The translations under genes were made by a program, and so were the position numbers. The notes beneath the pieces were generated by a model. It made no database searches and was not told the origin of the DNA. It was given only the letters and a program-made list of their open reading frames with translations. Positions 42,913 through 50,476 of a DNA stretch of 64,000 bases are shown piece by piece (the first letter of the stretch is position 1; every line of letters starts with the position of its first letter). This DNA is from Variovorax ginsengisoli (lineage in GTDB: Bacteria > Pseudomonadota > Gammaproteobacteria > Burkholderiales > Burkholderiaceae_C): NCBI RefSeq assembly GCF_030486595.1, contig NZ_JAUJZH010000020.1, positions 62,001 to 126,000 of the forward strand, read 5' to 3'.

Positions 42913-43872
42913 ATGAAGATCGCCACCCGCCTGCTCGGCGCCGTTGTGCTGGGCCTTTGCGCCTGGTCGGCGTCGGCCCAGACCTATCCCTCGCGCCCGG
43001 TGCGGGTGATCATTCCGTTCCCGCCCGGCGGCACCCTCGACACCCTGGGCCGCGCGGTGGCGCAGAAGCTGCAGGACCAGCTCGGCCAGCCCTTCGTGAT
43101 CGAGAACAGGGCGGGCGGCAACGGCGTGATCGGTGCCGACCAGGTCGCCAAGGCGGCGGCGGACGGCCACACGCTGCTGTTCAACGCCTCCACCTTCGTG
43201 ACCGCCCCCATGACCATGAAGTCGGTGCCGTATGCGGTGACGCAGGACTTCGCGCCGGTGGCGCTGGTCGCCAAGGCGCCGCTGTCGGTGGCGATCAGCA
43301 AGAGCCTGCCGGTGACCGACATCGCCTCGCTGCAAGCCTATGCCAAGGCCAATCCCGGCAAGATGACCTTCGCCGTCGGCTCGATCGGATCGGCCGGGCA
43401 CCTGGCCACCGAGCTGTTGAAGCGCTCGGCCGGCATCGACTACCTGGTGGTGCCCTACAAGGGCACGGCGCCGGCCTTCCAGGACCTGATCGGGGGCCAG
43501 ATCGGCGGCTTCATCGACCCGATCCTCGGCTCGCTGCAATACCACCGCTCGGGCATGCTGCGGGTGATCGCCGTGACCTCGGACAAGCGCGCCGCCAGCC
43601 TGCCGGAGGTGCCGACCGTGGCCGAGAGCCTGCCGGGCTTCGAGTTCTACAGCTGGTACGGTTTCTGGGCGCCGGCCAAGACGCCGCCCGAGATCGTGAA
43701 GCGGCTCAACGCCGAAGTGAACAAGGCGCTGGCCTCGGAACTGCGCGAGCGCTTCACGCAGCAGGGGCTGGTCTTCACGCCGGGCTCGGTGGAGGACTTC
43801 GCCCGCTTCCAGGCGGCCGACATGGCCAAGTCGCAGAAGATCATCACCGAAGGACAGATCCGTGTCGAGTGA
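42913..43872 (+). CDS. Bug-family (TTT) periplasmic solute receptor
   Basis: This 319-residue secreted binding protein has a Sec signal (ATRLLGAVVLGLCAWSASAQ). Bug landmarks follow: IPFPPGGTLDTLGRAVAQKL, FVIENRAGGNGVIGADQVAKA, and a late LPEVPTVAESLPGFE. GGAG is upstream. It is divergent from a LysR gene and followed by an SDR gene overlapping it by 11 nt. The ligand is presumably the substrate of the two downstream dehydrogenases. Confidence 0.93.
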   Translation: MKIATRLLGAVVLGLCAWSASAQTYPSRPVRVIIPFPPGGTLDTLGRAVAQKLQDQLGQPFVIENRAGGNGVIGADQVAKAAADGHTLLFNASTFVTAPMTMKSVPYAVTQDFAPVALVAKAPLSVAISKSLPVTDIASLQAYAKANPGKMTFAVGSIGSAGHLATELLKRSAGIDYLVVPYKGTAPAFQDLIGGQIGGFIDPILGSLQYHRSGMLRVIAVTSDKRAASLPEVPTVAESLPGFEFYSWYGFWAPAKTPPEIVKRLNAEVNKALASELRERFTQQGLVFTPGSVEDFARFQAADMAKSQKIITEGQIRVE

Positions 43873-44560
43873 GGAACGGCGGGCACTGGTGAGCGGCAGC
43901 AGCTCGGGCATCGGCCTGGCCATCAGCCGTGCGCTGCTGGCAGAGGGCTGGTCGGTGACCGGCCTCGACCGCGCGCCGGCGCAGATCGAGGATCGCCGCT
44001 TCCGTTCGGTCGAGCTGGACCTGTGCGACGCCGCCGCGACCGAGGCCGCTCTGCATGCGCAGGGCCCGGTGCAGGCGTTGGTGCACGCGGCCGGCGTGCT
44101 GCGCGTCGGCCGGCTGGGCCAACTCGACGGCGCCGCGGGCGAGCAGATGTGGCGACTGCACGTGGACGCCGCCGCCCGCCTGGCCGACCGGCTGGTGCCC
44201 CGGATGGTGGGCGCCGGCGGCGGGCGGGTGGTGCTGGTGGGCAGCCGGGTGGCGCGCGGCATCGCCGGCCGCAGCCAGTACGCGGCCACCAAGGCGGCCC
44301 TGGTTTCGCTGGCGCGCAGCTGGGCGGCGGAGGTCGCAGCCGCGGGCGTCACGGTCAACGTGGTCTCGCCGGCGGCCACCGAGACCGCCATGCTGCAGGA
44401 CCCGCGGCGCCAGTCGTCGCAGCCCCGGCTGACGCCCATGGGGCGGCTGATCCGGCCCGAGGAAGTCGCGGCGCTGGTGGCCTTCCTGCTCTCGCCGCTC
44501 GCCGCGGCGATCACCGGGCAGGACATCCAGGTCTGCGGCGGCGCTTCGCTGGAGGCCTGA
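43862..44560 (+). CDS. SDR-family oxidoreductase
   Basis: This 232-residue SDR has VSGSSSGIG at residues 10-18, HAAGVL in the NNAG position, the serine in LVGSRVARG, and YAATK with catalytic Tyr and Lys at about 140-144. It ends ITGQDIQVCGGASL. The GTG at 43862 is inside the Bug gene, 11 nt before its end, so translation is coupled. It resembles 2,3-dihydroxybenzoate- and diol-dehydrogenases. The substrate is likely the ligand of the receptor or a product of it. Confidence 0.9.
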   Translation: MSSEERRALVSGSSSGIGLAISRALLAEGWSVTGLDRAPAQIEDRRFRSVELDLCDAAATEAALHAQGPVQALVHAAGVLRVGRLGQLDGAAGEQMWRLHVDAAARLADRLVPRMVGAGGGRVVLVGSRVARGIAGRSQYAATKAALVSLARSWAAEVAAAGVTVNVVSPAATETAMLQDPRRQSSQPRLTPMGRLIRPEEVAALVAFLLSPLAAAITGQDIQVCGGASLEA

Positions 44561-44566
44561 ATGAAA

Positions 44567-44643
44567 CACCCCCCGATGCGCCTACGGCGCCTCCCCCCTC
44601 AAGGGGGGCGATACCAGCGGCCCGGCAAAGCCGGTTCCGCGGT
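44567..44643 (-). repeat. GC-rich intergenic repeat, copy B
   Basis: This non-coding element follows the SDR gene. Its reverse complement begins ACCGCGGAACCGGCT, TGCCGGGCCGCTGGT, as in copy A at 771-855. It contains CCCCCCTTGAGGGGGG-type arms that can form a hairpin, and a GCGCCTACGGCGC stem. It separates two genes of one operon. Confidence 0.7.
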
Positions 44644-44711
44644 ATCCCTGGCGTTTGGCTGCGCCGGTTTCATGCGTCACGGGTCATGCGAGACGTGGTG
44701 GAGCACCTAGG

Positions 44712-45602
44712 ATGAACGTGCCCGCCCCGACCATCGGCATCGTCGGCCTCGGCCTGGTCGGCCAGGCCCTGGGCCTGCGCCTGCGCGCGGCCGGCTGGCG
44801 CACGCTGGGCCATGACCTGCGGCCGGAGGCTGTGCAGGCGTTCGAGGACGCGGGCGGGGAGGGCGCCGGCTCGCTGCCGGCGCTGGGCCGCTCGGTCGAC
44901 ACCGTGGTGCTCGCCGTGTTCGACACCCACGGCGCGCTCCAGGTGCTCGAAGGCGAGCCGGGGCTGCTGGGGCCCGGCAGCCGGGTCGGCCTGGTGATCG
45001 ACTGTTCCACCGGCTCGCCGGACCTGCTGGTGGCGCTGGGGCGCCGGCTGCATGCGCGCGGCATCGACCTCGTCGAGGCGCCGCTCTCGGGCTCGAGCCA
45101 GCAGATCGGCGAGGGCGAAGCGACGGCCCTCGTCGGCGCCGACGACGCCGGCGTGGCCCGGGCGGCGCCCGTGCTGTCGGCGCTCGCCAGCCGCTGGATC
45201 CATGTCGGTGCGCCCGGCATGGGCGCCAAGGCCAAGCTGGCCACCAACCTCGTGCTGGGACTCAACCGCGCCGTCTTCGCCGAGGGCCTGGCCTTCGCGC
45301 AGAGCCTGGGCCTCGACCCCCGCCGGTTCCTCGAACTGGTGCTGGCCAGCCCGGCGAGTTCCGAGGCGGCCAGGATCAAGGGACCGCTGATGGTCGAAGG
45401 CGACTTCGCGCCGCGCTCGCGCATCCGCCAGCACCTGAAGGACGTGCGGTTGATGCTCGACAGCGCCGGTGCCGCGGCGCTGGAGCTGCCGTTCTCGCGT
45501 GTCCACGCGCAGCTGCTGGAGGAGGCCGTGGCGCAGGGCGAGGGTGAACTCGACAACGCGGCGATCCTGCTGCGGCTGCGCGGGCGCGCGCCACGACCCT
45601 AG
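44712..45602 (+). CDS. NAD(P)-dependent oxidoreductase, 3-hydroxyisobutyrate dehydrogenase family
   Basis: This 296-residue dehydrogenase has GIVGLGLVGQALGLRLRAAGW (Rossmann motif), the substrate loop EAPLSGSSQQIGEGEATALVG, and the catalytic lysine in GAKAKLATNLVLGLN near residue 177. It is the third gene of a Bug-SDR-dehydrogenase cluster, although copy B of the repeat intervenes. It is convergent with the tandem-GNAT gene: CTAG gives the stop codon on both strands, a 4-nt overlap. Confidence 0.9.
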   Translation: MNVPAPTIGIVGLGLVGQALGLRLRAAGWRTLGHDLRPEAVQAFEDAGGEGAGSLPALGRSVDTVVLAVFDTHGALQVLEGEPGLLGPGSRVGLVIDCSTGSPDLLVALGRRLHARGIDLVEAPLSGSSQQIGEGEATALVGADDAGVARAAPVLSALASRWIHVGAPGMGAKAKLATNLVLGLNRAVFAEGLAFAQSLGLDPRRFLELVLASPASSEAARIKGPLMVEGDFAPRSRIRQHLKDVRLMLDSAGAAALELPFSRVHAQLLEEAVAQGEGELDNAAILLRLRGRAPRP

Positions 45603-46654
45603 CGCGCCAGCGCCGACGCCAGCACCGCGCGGTCGAGCTGGTAGGTGCGGTCGTCGCGATGCCGCGCGAAGCCCAGCCGCTCGTTGATCGACAGCATGGG
45701 CGCATTGGCGTGCGCGTTGTGGGTGATCATCGTTCGAACGCCGGGGTGCCGCGTGTGGACGAGCTCCAGCATCGCGGCCTTCACCGCCTTGGCCAGGCCA
45801 CGCCCGCGCCAGGGCCGGGCCACGGCGGTGAGCTGCTGGTAGACGCGTTCCGGAAAGCGCGCGTCCCAGCTCGCATCGCACATCGCGGCCACGTCGTCGC
45901 CGTGGCACAGCAGCACCAGGAAGTGTTCGCCGCCCCGGCGGTCCATGTCTTCGTACCAGGTCACGTAGCCCGGCAGTTCGTAGCGCATGCGGGGCACCTC
46001 AAGCGCGTCGAGCGGCTGCTCGTTGATCAGCGCCGAGAAGGGCGCCATCAACTGGCCCAGCCGCGCCATCGGCACCCGCCCCGCGTGCACCTCCCAGCGC
46101 AGTCCGTCGGCGGCCAGCGGCACCGCCTCGCGCCAGCGCGCGAGCGACGGCCAATCGAGCGCATCGAGGCGCAGGCGGTTCTCGGCGCTGTGGTACTTGC
46201 CGACGGCGCCGAGTGCCGCCATGAACGCGTTGCCGTCGGGCAGGTGCACCTTGAAGGTGGCGGTCGTCCGGCCCCGCGCCTGCATGAACGCGAGCAGTGT
46301 CCTGGCCAGCGCCCTGCCGATGCCTTGGCGGCGACAGGCACGCAGCACGCCGCCGGCCGCGTCCACGTGGGCCGCGAACTCCTCGCAGCCGGGCGAGCCG
46401 TCGCGGCGAAACATCAGGATCAGGTTGCCGACGAATTCGCCCTGCCGGGTGGCGATGAAGCGGCGCGGCTCGCCCAGCGGGCGATGCAGGCGCAACTCGC
46501 GCTCGAAGTCGGCGTCGGGCAGCACCGGCTCGCCGGGAAGGTCTTCGGCATGGCGGGCGCGGCGGAATGAATGCAGCTTCGCCCAGTCCTCGGGTGAAGC
46601 GGCCTCGGGATCGAAGTAGTGGACCGCGATCGAATCTCTTTCGTTGCCAAACAT
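45599..46654 (-). CDS. tandem-GNAT acetyltransferase
   Basis: This 351-residue protein has two GNAT domains. The first (about residues 5-165) has RQGIGRALARTLLAFMQ, the acetyl-CoA-binding RxxGxG/A loop. The second (about 190-345) has RPWRGRGLAKAVKAAMLELV and ends in MLSINERLGFARH. Tandem GNAT proteins include mycothiol synthase and aminoglycoside-modifying enzymes; the substrate here is unknown. The start is preceded by a leader ORF (46773-46838) and a 28-bp palindrome, which suggests post-initiation control. Confidence 0.9.
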   Translation of the reverse strand: MFGNERDSIAVHYFDPEAASPEDWAKLHSFRRARHAEDLPGEPVLPDADFERELRLHRPLGEPRRFIATRQGEFVGNLILMFRRDGSPGCEEFAAHVDAAGGVLRACRRQGIGRALARTLLAFMQARGRTTATFKVHLPDGNAFMAALGAVGKYHSAENRLRLDALDWPSLARWREAVPLAADGLRWEVHAGRVPMARLGQLMAPFSALINEQPLDALEVPRMRYELPGYVTWYEDMDRRGGEHFLVLLCHGDDVAAMCDASWDARFPERVYQQLTAVARPWRGRGLAKAVKAAMLELVHTRHPGVRTMITHNAHANAPMLSINERLGFARHRDDRTYQLDRAVLASALAR

Positions 46655-46685
46655 GGGGCTTGCCTTGATTTCTAGAGACGACAGG

Positions 46686-46713
46686 GCCGCTGCCGGCACG
46701 TGCCGGCAGCGGC
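46686..46713 (-). promoter_or_regulatory. 28-bp perfect palindrome between leader ORF and GNAT start
   Basis: Starting GCCGCTGCCGGC and reading the same on both strands, this palindrome centres on CACGTG and could form a very stable hairpin in the leader RNA. It begins 31 nt above the GNAT ATG. It is not followed by a U run on the minus strand, so it is not a standard intrinsic terminator. It could block the ribosome, serve Rho or ribosome-stalling control, or be an operator. Confidence 0.7.
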
Positions 46714-46772
46714 AGCTGGGACTCGGGCGGTTCGAGGCGGCGAGGCAGTGGAGCGGCGCAGGGCCGCCAGCT

Positions 46773-46838
46773 TCAGCCAGCCAGGTGGGACGCGACGGAC
46801 CGGGTGAGCGCAATGGATGGGGCGATGTGGCTTTCCAT
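46773..46838 (-). CDS. leader peptide ORF upstream of the tandem-GNAT gene
   Basis: This 21-codon ORF begins MESHIAPS and ends SHLAG. It is preceded by GGAGGT four bases before the ATG, the strongest Shine-Dalgarno in this part of the window. It sits between a promoter (46873-46899) and the GNAT gene. The position, strength of initiation and short length fit a cis-acting leader peptide whose translation tunes downstream expression, although a small functional protein is not excluded. Confidence 0.6.
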   Translation of the reverse strand: MESHIAPSIALTRSVASHLAG

Positions 46839-46872
46839 GGTGACCTCCGGTCGGTGGTTGAAAGAGGCGCCG

Positions 46873-46899
46873 ATCTTAGCCCGCTCAGCGCGATGTCAT
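46873..46899 (-). promoter_or_regulatory. promoter of the leader-GNAT transcript
   Basis: On the minus strand ATGACA (46899-46894) and TAAGAT (46878-46873) are separated by 15 nt, slightly short but reasonable. A start near 46866 would give a 28-nt untranslated region before the leader ATG. The -35 is the reverse complement of the first TGTCAT of the Pho-box-like array, so binding there would also cover this promoter. Confidence 0.45.
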
Positions 46900-46937
46900 C
46901 GTCGCTTCATCGCGACGTCACGGCGCTCGCCTAGCCT
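46894..46937 (+). promoter_or_regulatory. Pho-box-like promoter of the lipoprotein-phospholipase pair
   Basis: TGTCAT (46894), CTTCAT (46905) and CGTCAC (46916) are spaced exactly 11 bp, as in PhoB-binding direct repeats with the TGTCA core. TAGCCT at 46932-46937 can be the -10, 10 nt after the last unit, the usual spacing for PhoB-dependent promoters without a -35. Phosphate-starvation control of a phospholipase C would be expected. The second and third units match the core only partly. Confidence 0.5.
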
Positions 46938-46977
46938 GCTGAACGCCCCACGATTCCAAGACACGGAGTGCTCCCCT

Positions 46978-47181
46978 ATGTACCCATGGCCCACCTTTCG
47001 CGCACTGGCTGCGCTGTCGACCCTGGCCTGCGCCCTGACCGCCTGCGGCGGCGGCAGCAGCGGCGCCGCGGGCACCGGCACGGCAGCCGCCGCGGCCGGC
47101 ACCACCGCCAAGACCACGACCGACACCGCGTCGACGGCCGCCGACGCCAGCAGCCAGCCCAGCGTCAGCTACGCCCCCTGA
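46978..47181 (+). CDS. small lipoprotein
   Basis: This 67-residue protein has a signal with a lipobox (LTAC, cysteine at about residue 22). The mature part is short and of low complexity: Gly-Ser, then Ala-Thr repeats (GTTAKTTTDTASTAADAS). It ends 35 nt before the phospholipase C gene and probably shares its promoter. It may be a membrane-anchored helper, but nothing in the sequence proves this. Confidence 0.65.
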   Translation: MYPWPTFRALAALSTLACALTACGGGSSGAAGTGTAAAAAGTTAKTTTDTASTAADASSQPSVSYAP

Positions 47182-47216
47182 CCCCCCGCTCGATATTCCC
47201 CGACACTCGCCCTGAC

Positions 47217-49577
47217 ATGACCTCACGCCGCAACTTCCTCCAGAGTTCCGCCACCACCGGCATCGCCGCCGCCACGCTGGCCGCCTTTCCGCCCAGCATC
47301 CGCCGTGCGCTGGCCATCCCCGCCCATCACGACACCGGCACCATCAAGGACGTCAAGCACGTGGTCCTGCTGATGCAGGAGAACCGTTCCTTCGACAGCT
47401 ATTTCGGCACCTTCAAGGGGGTGCGCGGCTATGGCGACCGCATGGCGGTCCCGGCGCCCAACGGCAAGAACGTGTTCCACCAAAGCTATACCAAGACCAC
47501 GCCGCCCAGCACCTACGTGCCCTACCGGCTCGACGAGAGCAAGGGCAACGCGCAGCGCGCCGGCAGCACGCCCCACACCTGGGCCGATTCGCAGGCGGCG
47601 TGGGACCACGGCCGCATGTTCAAGTGGCCTGATGCCAAGAACCTGCTGTCGATGGGCTACTACGACAGCGCCGAAGTCCCGTTCCAGCGGGCACTGGCCG
47701 AAGCCTTCACGCTGTGCGACCACTATCACTGCGGCATGCACACGGGCACCATCGCGAACCGCCTGTTCTACTGGAGCGGCACCAACGGCCCGAACGGCAT
47801 CAGCCCGGTCGACGGCAGCAAGGTCCAGGTGGCGGCGCTGAACAACCAGTTCAACGGCGGCAACGACATCGGCCCGTCGACCCAGGGCTGGACCTGGACC
47901 ACCTATGCCGACCGGCTCGAGAAGGCCGGCGTAAAGTGGAAGGTCTACCAGAGCCTGATCGACAACTACGGCTGCAACGAGATGATGGGCTTCCGCCATT
48001 GGCGCGCCGCCATCGAGCAGATGCCGCCAGCGCGGCGCCCGGTCTACGTGGCGGCCACCGACATCACGCAGCCGGTCGATGCCGCCGGCCCGCTCTACGA
48101 CGCGTCGGTCGACGATGCGCTCAGCCCGCTGGCCAAGGGCTTCGGCAACACCATGCCGCAAGGCTTCCTGGAGACCTTCCGCGAGGACATCAGGAACGGC
48201 ACCCTGCCGGCGGTGTCGTGGATCATCTCGCCCTCGGCCTACAGCGAGCACCCCGGGCCGTCGAGCCCGGCCAAGGGCGGCTGGTACGTGCAGGAAGTGC
48301 TGGATGCGCTGACCGCCAACCCGGAGGTCTGGAGCAAGACCGTGCTGCTGGTCAACTTCGACGAGAACGACGGCTTCTTCGATCACTTGCCGTCGCCGGC
48401 CGTGCCTTCGCGCAATGCCGACGGCACGCTGGCCGGCGCCTGCACGCTGGCCGCTGCCGACGTGGCGGTCGAGTACCACGACTTCGCGCCCGCCACCACG
48501 AGCCAGCCCGCGATCGACGGCCGGCCCTACGGGCCCGGCCCGCGGGTGCCGATGTGGGTGGTCTCGCCCTGGAGCCGCGGCGGCTGGGTCAACTCGCAGG
48601 TCTGCGACCACACGTCGACGCTGATGTTCCTCGAGAAGTGCTTCGGCGTGGTCGAGCCGCAGATCAGCAAGTACCGCCGCGCCGTCTGCGGCGACCTCAC
48701 CAGCGCATTCAATTTCGAGCGCCCCAACAACGAGCCGCTGCCGACCCTGGCCGGGCACACGACCAAGGGCGACGCCGACGCGCTGACCGCCGCGCAGCAA
48801 GCGCTGCCGAAGATCACCCCGGCCGCCGATGCCGCGCTGCCGGTGCAGGCCACCGGCGTGCGGCCCTCGCGGGCGCTGCCCTACGAACTGCACGCCAGCG
48901 CGCGCACCGACGCGCTCAACGGCCGCGTGCAGCTGCTGTTCGCCAACAGCGGCCGGGCCGCGGCGGTGTTCCACGTCTATGACAAGCTGCACCTGTCGGA
49001 CCGGCTGCCGCGCCGCTACGTGGTCGAGCCCGGCAAGCAACTGGCCGGCGACTGGGCGTCGATGACCGACGACGCCGGCCTGTACGACCTCTGGGTGCTG
49101 GGGCCGAACGGCTTCCACCGCCACTTCAAGGGCGACCTGAACCGCCTGCGCGCCGGCGGCGTGGCGCTGCCGGAGATCCGCGTGGGCTACGAGCGGCGCC
49201 AAGGCGACCTCTACCTGCAGCTGCGCAACGACGGCCGCCGCGATTGCCGCTTCACCGTGCAGTCCAACAAGCTCTATGCGCGCCCCGAGGCCTTCGAGGG
49301 CGGCGGCAAGGACCGCCACGACGACCACGGCCATGGCAACGACGACCGCGACGAGCGCGGCCGCTACAACGGCAACAAGGACGGCTCGTGGAGCGTCCGG
49401 GTCAAGGGCGGCGACGACACCCGCATGCGCTGGAGCCTGGACACCAGCGGCCAGTGGTACGACTTCGTCGTGACCTGCGATGCCGACCCCGCCTTCTATC
49501 GCCGCCTGGCCGGCCGGCTGGAGACCGGCCGGCATTCGGTCAGCGATCCGGCGATGGGGCTGGCGGACCGCTTCTGA
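47217..49577 (+). CDS. phosphocholine-specific phospholipase C family protein
   Basis: This 786-residue exported enzyme has a twin-arginine signal (SRRNFLQSSATTGIAAATLAAF). The phosphoesterase domain of the bacterial PLC/acid phosphatase family follows: IKDVKHVVLLMQENRSFDSYFGTFKGVRGYGDR, FTLCDHYHCGMHTGTIANRLF, LVNFDENDGFFDHLP. C-terminal DUF756-type beta domains start at about residue 565. A His/Asp/Gly-rich insert lies near residues 697-722 (KDRHDDHGHGNDDRDERG). It probably cleaves phosphatidylcholine or sphingomyelin to free phosphocholine. The upstream region has a Pho-box-like array. Confidence 0.92.
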   Translation: MTSRRNFLQSSATTGIAAATLAAFPPSIRRALAIPAHHDTGTIKDVKHVVLLMQENRSFDSYFGTFKGVRGYGDRMAVPAPNGKNVFHQSYTKTTPPSTYVPYRLDESKGNAQRAGSTPHTWADSQAAWDHGRMFKWPDAKNLLSMGYYDSAEVPFQRALAEAFTLCDHYHCGMHTGTIANRLFYWSGTNGPNGISPVDGSKVQVAALNNQFNGGNDIGPSTQGWTWTTYADRLEKAGVKWKVYQSLIDNYGCNEMMGFRHWRAAIEQMPPARRPVYVAATDITQPVDAAGPLYDASVDDALSPLAKGFGNTMPQGFLETFREDIRNGTLPAVSWIISPSAYSEHPGPSSPAKGGWYVQEVLDALTANPEVWSKTVLLVNFDENDGFFDHLPSPAVPSRNADGTLAGACTLAAADVAVEYHDFAPATTSQPAIDGRPYGPGPRVPMWVVSPWSRGGWVNSQVCDHTSTLMFLEKCFGVVEPQISKYRRAVCGDLTSAFNFERPNNEPLPTLAGHTTKGDADALTAAQQALPKITPAADAALPVQATGVRPSRALPYELHASARTDALNGRVQLLFANSGRAAAVFHVYDKLHLSDRLPRRYVVEPGKQLAGDWASMTDDAGLYDLWVLGPNGFHRHFKGDLNRLRAGGVALPEIRVGYERRQGDLYLQLRNDGRRDCRFTVQSNKLYARPEAFEGGGKDRHDDHGHGNDDRDERGRYNGNKDGSWSVRVKGGDDTRMRWSLDTSGQWYDFVVTCDADPAFYRRLAGRLETGRHSVSDPAMGLADRF

Positions 49578-49587
49578 GCGAGCGAGG

Positions 49588-49616
49588 GCGGGCGAGGGGC
49601 TTGCCCCTTCGCCCGC
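49588..49616 (+). terminator. likely terminator after the phospholipase gene
   Basis: GCGGGCGAGGGGC and GCCCCTTCGCCCGC form a long stem with one bulged base and a 2-nt (TT) loop, just after the phospholipase stop. No T run follows, but stems of this strength are common at transcript ends in high-GC genomes. Confidence 0.5.
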
Positions 49617-49678
49617 AGCATCCAGGCGCCCGACGTATGCTCCCGCCTCGTATCTCTTTGACAGCCTGGAGCATCCCC

Positions 49679-50470
49679 ATGATCGTCGAGCGCATCTGGA
49701 CCGGCAACGCCTACCGCAACTACAACTACCTCATCGTCTGCCCGGAGAGCGGCGAAGCCCTGGCCATCGATCCGCTGGACCACCAGAAATGCCTGGCCGC
49801 CGCCAAGGACAAGGGCTGGCAGATCACGCAGATCCTCAACACGCACGAGCACCACGACCACACCGGCGGCAATGCGGCCGTGGTGGCGGCGACCGGGGCC
49901 AAGCTGATCGCGCACCACCAGTCGGGCTCGCGCATCGCCGGCGTGGACCGCGGCGTCAAGGCCGGCGACGTGATCAAGGTCGGCCGGACCGTCGAGCTCG
50001 AATGCCTCGACACGCCCGGCCACACCATGTGCCACATCTGCCTGCGCTCCCACACCGACAGCCCGGCCCTGTTCTCGGGCGACACGCTGTTCAACGCCGG
50101 AGCGGGCAACTGCCACAACGGCGGCAACGTCGAGGACTTGTACGCCAGCTTCGTCGACCAACTCGCCAAGCTGCCCGCCGACACGCGCGTCTACCCGGGC
50201 CACGACTACATCGAGAACAACCTGCGCTTCACGCTCGCGCGCGAGCCCGACAACGCGGCCGCCCATGCGCTGCTGCCGCAGGTGGCCGCGCAGGACCCGG
50301 CGACGGCCCGGGTCACGACGCTGCAGGAAGAAAAGCAGATCAACACCTTCCTGCGCCTGAGCAGCCCGAGCGTCATCGCTGCGCTGCGCGAGGCCTTCCC
50401 CGATCTTCCCGACCAGCCGGACCCGAAGACGGTGTTCACCAAGCTGCGCGAATTGCGCAACAGCTGGTGA
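49679..50470 (+). CDS. gloB: hydroxyacylglutathione hydrolase (glyoxalase II)
   Basis: GloB hydrolyses S-lactoylglutathione to lactate and glutathione, completing methylglyoxal detoxification. The 263-residue metallo-beta-lactamase-fold protein has THEHHDHTGG at residues 55-64 (metal ligands His56, His58, Asp60, His61), DTPGHTMCHIC, SGDTLF, and YPGHDY with further ligands. The C-terminal glutathione-binding helix contains EEKQINTFLR. Length is normal. It is a single gene with its own leader, convergent with a LysR gene. Confidence 0.93.
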   Translation: MIVERIWTGNAYRNYNYLIVCPESGEALAIDPLDHQKCLAAAKDKGWQITQILNTHEHHDHTGGNAAVVAATGAKLIAHHQSGSRIAGVDRGVKAGDVIKVGRTVELECLDTPGHTMCHICLRSHTDSPALFSGDTLFNAGAGNCHNGGNVEDLYASFVDQLAKLPADTRVYPGHDYIENNLRFTLAREPDNAAAHALLPQVAAQDPATARVTTLQEEKQINTFLRLSSPSVIAALREAFPDLPDQPDPKTVFTKLRELRNSW

Positions 50471-50476
50471 CCTGGC

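Noticed and set aside
47223..49535. 770-codon minus-strand frame over the phospholipase gene
   Set aside because: It is Ala/Val/Gly-rich without domains. The plus-strand frame has the Tat signal and phosphoesterase motifs.
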